A stretch of 31,123 bases of DNA from positions 1-31,123 of the IMG/VR virus record IMGVR_UViG_3300020448_000025, one strand, 5' to 3'. The notes below the pieces were generated by a model. It ran no database searches. It was given only the letters and a program-made list of their open reading frames with translations, and was not told the DNA's origin. Origin of the DNA: a virus. The translations under genes were made by a program, and so were the position numbers. Of the stretch, positions 29,345-31,123 are shown piece by piece; within the stretch, counting starts at the first letter, position 1; each line of letters starts with the position of its first letter.

Positions 29345-30372
29345 TATGCAGTCGAATTTGAATTGAATGAATTACCATAATTTAGAAGATCTCTTTGATT
29401 CAATTCATCTGTAGAAAGAGTTGAAAGAAATTCATTCTCCCTTTGTGTATATGCTTCTTTGGCATCGAAACCGTATGTTTCCTTTGTAAGGAATTCAGTC
29501 TCTTTGAAGTCTAATTTTAATGAATACTTTAAAGCACCAAAATCAAAGAATCTTTGGTTGCTCATTGCAGATCTCAAAGAAGTGAAATCTGGCATATTGA
29601 CAGAAACACCAGTGCAAACCATTTTGGTTGGGAATTGCATTACTTGACTTAAGATACCTTTTGAATCTCCCTGCTCAGGGTTAGCGATTGATTCGTTACC
29701 GCCACCTTTATCAACATATCTTACAGTAGTAAGACGGAAGTATTCTGGTAATGTTAACCAGTTATCTCCATCTTTACCAGGTAGTGAATATCCTCTAAAT
29801 TTACGAATAATGTCATATATGGTTAAAGCATCATCAGTGCTCTTTGGTACCATTTCCCAAGTCCAAGAATGTCCCCTGAAGTTACCCTGACCTTCGTATG
29901 TTGCTTCTGCATATGGGTTGAATATCGTTTTATTAACTATTGAGCTTAATTGATTCTTATTAAGACTTGCATCACCACCAGCAGTAGCAATAGCAGCATT
30001 AATTACCTTACTTGCTGCTGTATAACCTAATTGTGGTAGTGCTGCTTCTGCTGCATCCTGAATATCATCAGCAATCGAATCAGTGTTAATACCGCCATCA
30101 GCACCAACTACCTCACCTGCCATATCCATTAATGCATTTCCAAATTTTCCAAGTTCTACCTTACCCCACCCTTGTGAATGACTTTCACTTAGCGACTTGG
30201 GTAAATAGAGATATATCGTATCTAACAGCGTTTCTTCTTTATGGTGATATACATCAAATTTTAGATAATCGATTACTTCAGTCGGAAAAGCCGCACCATC
30301 TGTAATTGTTTCTCTACTATTTGCTGAATTGACACCTAGGGGTTTAGCTTTTGGAAATACTAAAGTTGACAT
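29344..30372 (-). CDS. 48: Baseplate tail-tube cap protein gp48
   Basis: 342-aa protein read from ATG at 30372 (MSTLVFPKAKPLGVNSANSR). Length and pattern fit T4 gp48 (364 aa), which caps the hub and starts tail-tube assembly: a conserved N-terminal FPK start, an Ala-rich central helical insert, and a later block FRGHSWTWEMVPKSTDDA followed by LTIYDIIRKFRGYSLPG. A longer start at 30417 would add 15 residues lacking family likeness and run further into the divergent gene 4. It is followed by gp53. The start codon overlaps that of gene 4 on the other strand. Confidence 0.82.
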   Translation of the reverse strand: MSTLVFPKAKPLGVNSANSRETITDGAAFPTEVIDYLKFDVYHHKEETLLDTIYLYLPKSLSESHSQGWGKVELGKFGNALMDMAGEVVGADGGINTDSIADDIQDAAEAALPQLGYTAASKVINAAIATAGGDASLNKNQLSSIVNKTIFNPYAEATYEGQGNFRGHSWTWEMVPKSTDDALTIYDIIRKFRGYSLPGKDGDNWLTLPEYFRLTTVRYVDKGGGNESIANPEQGDSKGILSQVMQFPTKMVCTGVSVNMPDFTSLRSAMSNQRFFDFGALKYSLKLDFKETEFLTKETYGFDAKEAYTQRENEFLSTLSTDELNQRDLLNYGNSFNSNSTA

Positions 30373-30805
30373 GGCATACAAAGGAAATTTTAGACCATCA
30401 AATAAACATAAGTACAAAGGTGATCACACTAATGTTATTTATAGAAGTTTGTGGGAAAAGAAGTTTATGATGTGGTGTGACCGCAATACCAACGTATTGG
30501 AGTGGGGTAGTGAAGAGATTATTATTCCTTATAGGTCTCCCTTGGATAATAGGGTTCATCGTTATTATCCTGATTTCTATGTCAGAGCGAGGACCAAGGA
30601 TGGAAGAATCGCCAAATCGATCATCGAAATTAAACCAGATGCACAAACTAAACCCCCTAAGCGTAAATCGCAGAAGGCACGGACTTTTATAACAGAAGTT
30701 AAGACTTGGAATGTAAATAGTGCTAAGTGGAGAGCAGCAAGACAGTATTGTGCTCATAAGAATATGCAATTTATTATACTGACCGAAAAACACTTAAATG
30801 TATGA
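30371..30805 (+). CDS. 4: Head completion protein gp4 (PD-(D/E)XK-like)
   Basis: 144-aa homologue of T4 gp4 (150 aa), required to finish packaged heads before tail joining. Conserved stretches: MAYKGNFRPSNKHKYKGD, YRSLWEKKFMMWCD, EWGSEEIIIPY, RYYPDFYV, and IIEIKP. PDF plus ExK form a PD-(D/E)XK nuclease-like pattern known for this family. ATG 30371 is chosen by homology over the upstream in-frame ATG 30329. The ATG overlaps the start of gp48 on the opposite strand (CATG). Followed by ATGA overlap. Confidence 0.9.
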   Translation: MAYKGNFRPSNKHKYKGDHTNVIYRSLWEKKFMMWCDRNTNVLEWGSEEIIIPYRSPLDNRVHRYYPDFYVRARTKDGRIAKSIIEIKPDAQTKPPKRKSQKARTFITEVKTWNVNSAKWRAARQYCAHKNMQFIILTEKHLNV

Positions 30806-31123
30806 GTATCTTCACAGACGTAAAAGACTTAGCAGGTGGTAAGTCACAGTCTAAACAATGGTATAGAGAGCAACTACAGTATGGACTGGAGTCATATCAA
30901 GGTGGATTTATTGTGGGTGATATCATATTCTTCAATTATTCAGCCCAGACACCAGATCTTAAATTTTGGGATACCTTCCCTATGGTACTAATCACAGATG
31001 TAGATTATGGGAATAGGCAGTTCTCTGGCGGTAATATGCACTATTTGAGACCTAATAGTAGGAAAAGTATGGCAAATACCTGGGCTGCTGGTAGTATTTC
31101 ATATCCTATGCGTTGCCATCATA
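30802..31123 (+). CDS. Conserved phage protein, N-terminal part (cut by window end)
   Basis: At least 107 residues, open at the window edge. Contains FIVGDIIFFNYSAQTPDLKF followed by WDTFPMVLITDVD, and HYLRP. The pattern of a D/W-x-x-P(L/M)V segment followed by a HYL(R/P)P motif recurs in a family of T4-like phage proteins of uncertain role, probably structural. Starts within the gp4 stop (ATGA). I cannot name it more precisely. Confidence 0.75.
   Translation, partial: MSIFTDVKDLAGGKSQSKQWYREQLQYGLESYQGGFIVGDIIFFNYSAQTPDLKFWDTFPMVLITDVDYGNRQFSGGNMHYLRPNSRKSMANTWAAGSISYPMRCHH

Noticed and set aside
1-31123. tRNA genes, CRISPR arrays, attachment sites, insertion sequences
   Set aside because: Gaps between genes were inspected; none holds a cloverleaf, spaced direct repeats, or a transposase or integrase.

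Overview
The window is a contiguous piece of a T4-like cyanomyovirus genome, from a phage of marine Synechococcus or Prochlorococcus. This follows from two gene sets that occur together. One is T4 core genes: nrdA/nrdB, genes 32 and 33, the baseplate genes 53 and 48, and head-completion gene 4. The other is photosynthesis and stress genes typical of cyanophages: psbA (D1), two high-light-inducible proteins, heme oxygenase, phoH, purN, pyrE and thyX. Genes are packed tightly, mostly on the + strand, with many ATGA or TAATG stop/start overlaps. No tRNA, CRISPR array, integrase or insertion sequence was found. No gene-free stretch exceeds 300 bases; the longest (about 175 b, 20338-20512) holds a late promoter and a structured leader.

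Layout. 1-2781: end of nrdA, heme oxygenase, nrdB and small unknowns. 2817-3279: two tiny genes (58 aa and a 40-aa DUF4278 protein), each preceded by the same short leader motif, then a terminator. 3287-6719: purN, an overlapping PD-(D/E)XK nuclease, three consecutive 2OG-Fe(II) oxygenases and two unknowns. 6750-8374: a near-consensus sigma70 promoter, two hli genes and a chain of tiny, mostly membrane proteins. 8352-12831: three more 2OG oxygenases, a flavin-dependent halogenase and four small unknowns. 12849-15284: psbA with its own promoter, structured leader and terminator, then a second, divergent halogenase. 15389-20337: a 1264-aa probable virion protein, two small genes and a seventh 2OG oxygenase. 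20385-25868: a secreted beta-barrel-like protein under a late promoter, glutaredoxin, unknowns, pyrE, thyX, phoH and a RecB-like nuclease. 25865-28401: an eighth 2OG oxygenase, gp33, a DUF1825 protein, gp32 and a secreted His-rich protein. 28478-30372 (- strand): gp53 and gp48. 30371-31123 (+): gp4 and a truncated unknown.

How it works together. Ribonucleotide reductase, glutaredoxin, ThyX, PyrE and PurN support nucleotide supply during infection. D1, Hli and heme oxygenase protect or adjust the host's photosynthesis. gp33 and TATAAATA-type promoters belong to the late transcription programme. The least understood part is the concentration of eight 2OG-Fe(II) oxygenases and two flavin halogenases, several of them translationally coupled. 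It looks like a phage-borne oxidative tailoring toolkit whose substrates cannot be read from the sequence.
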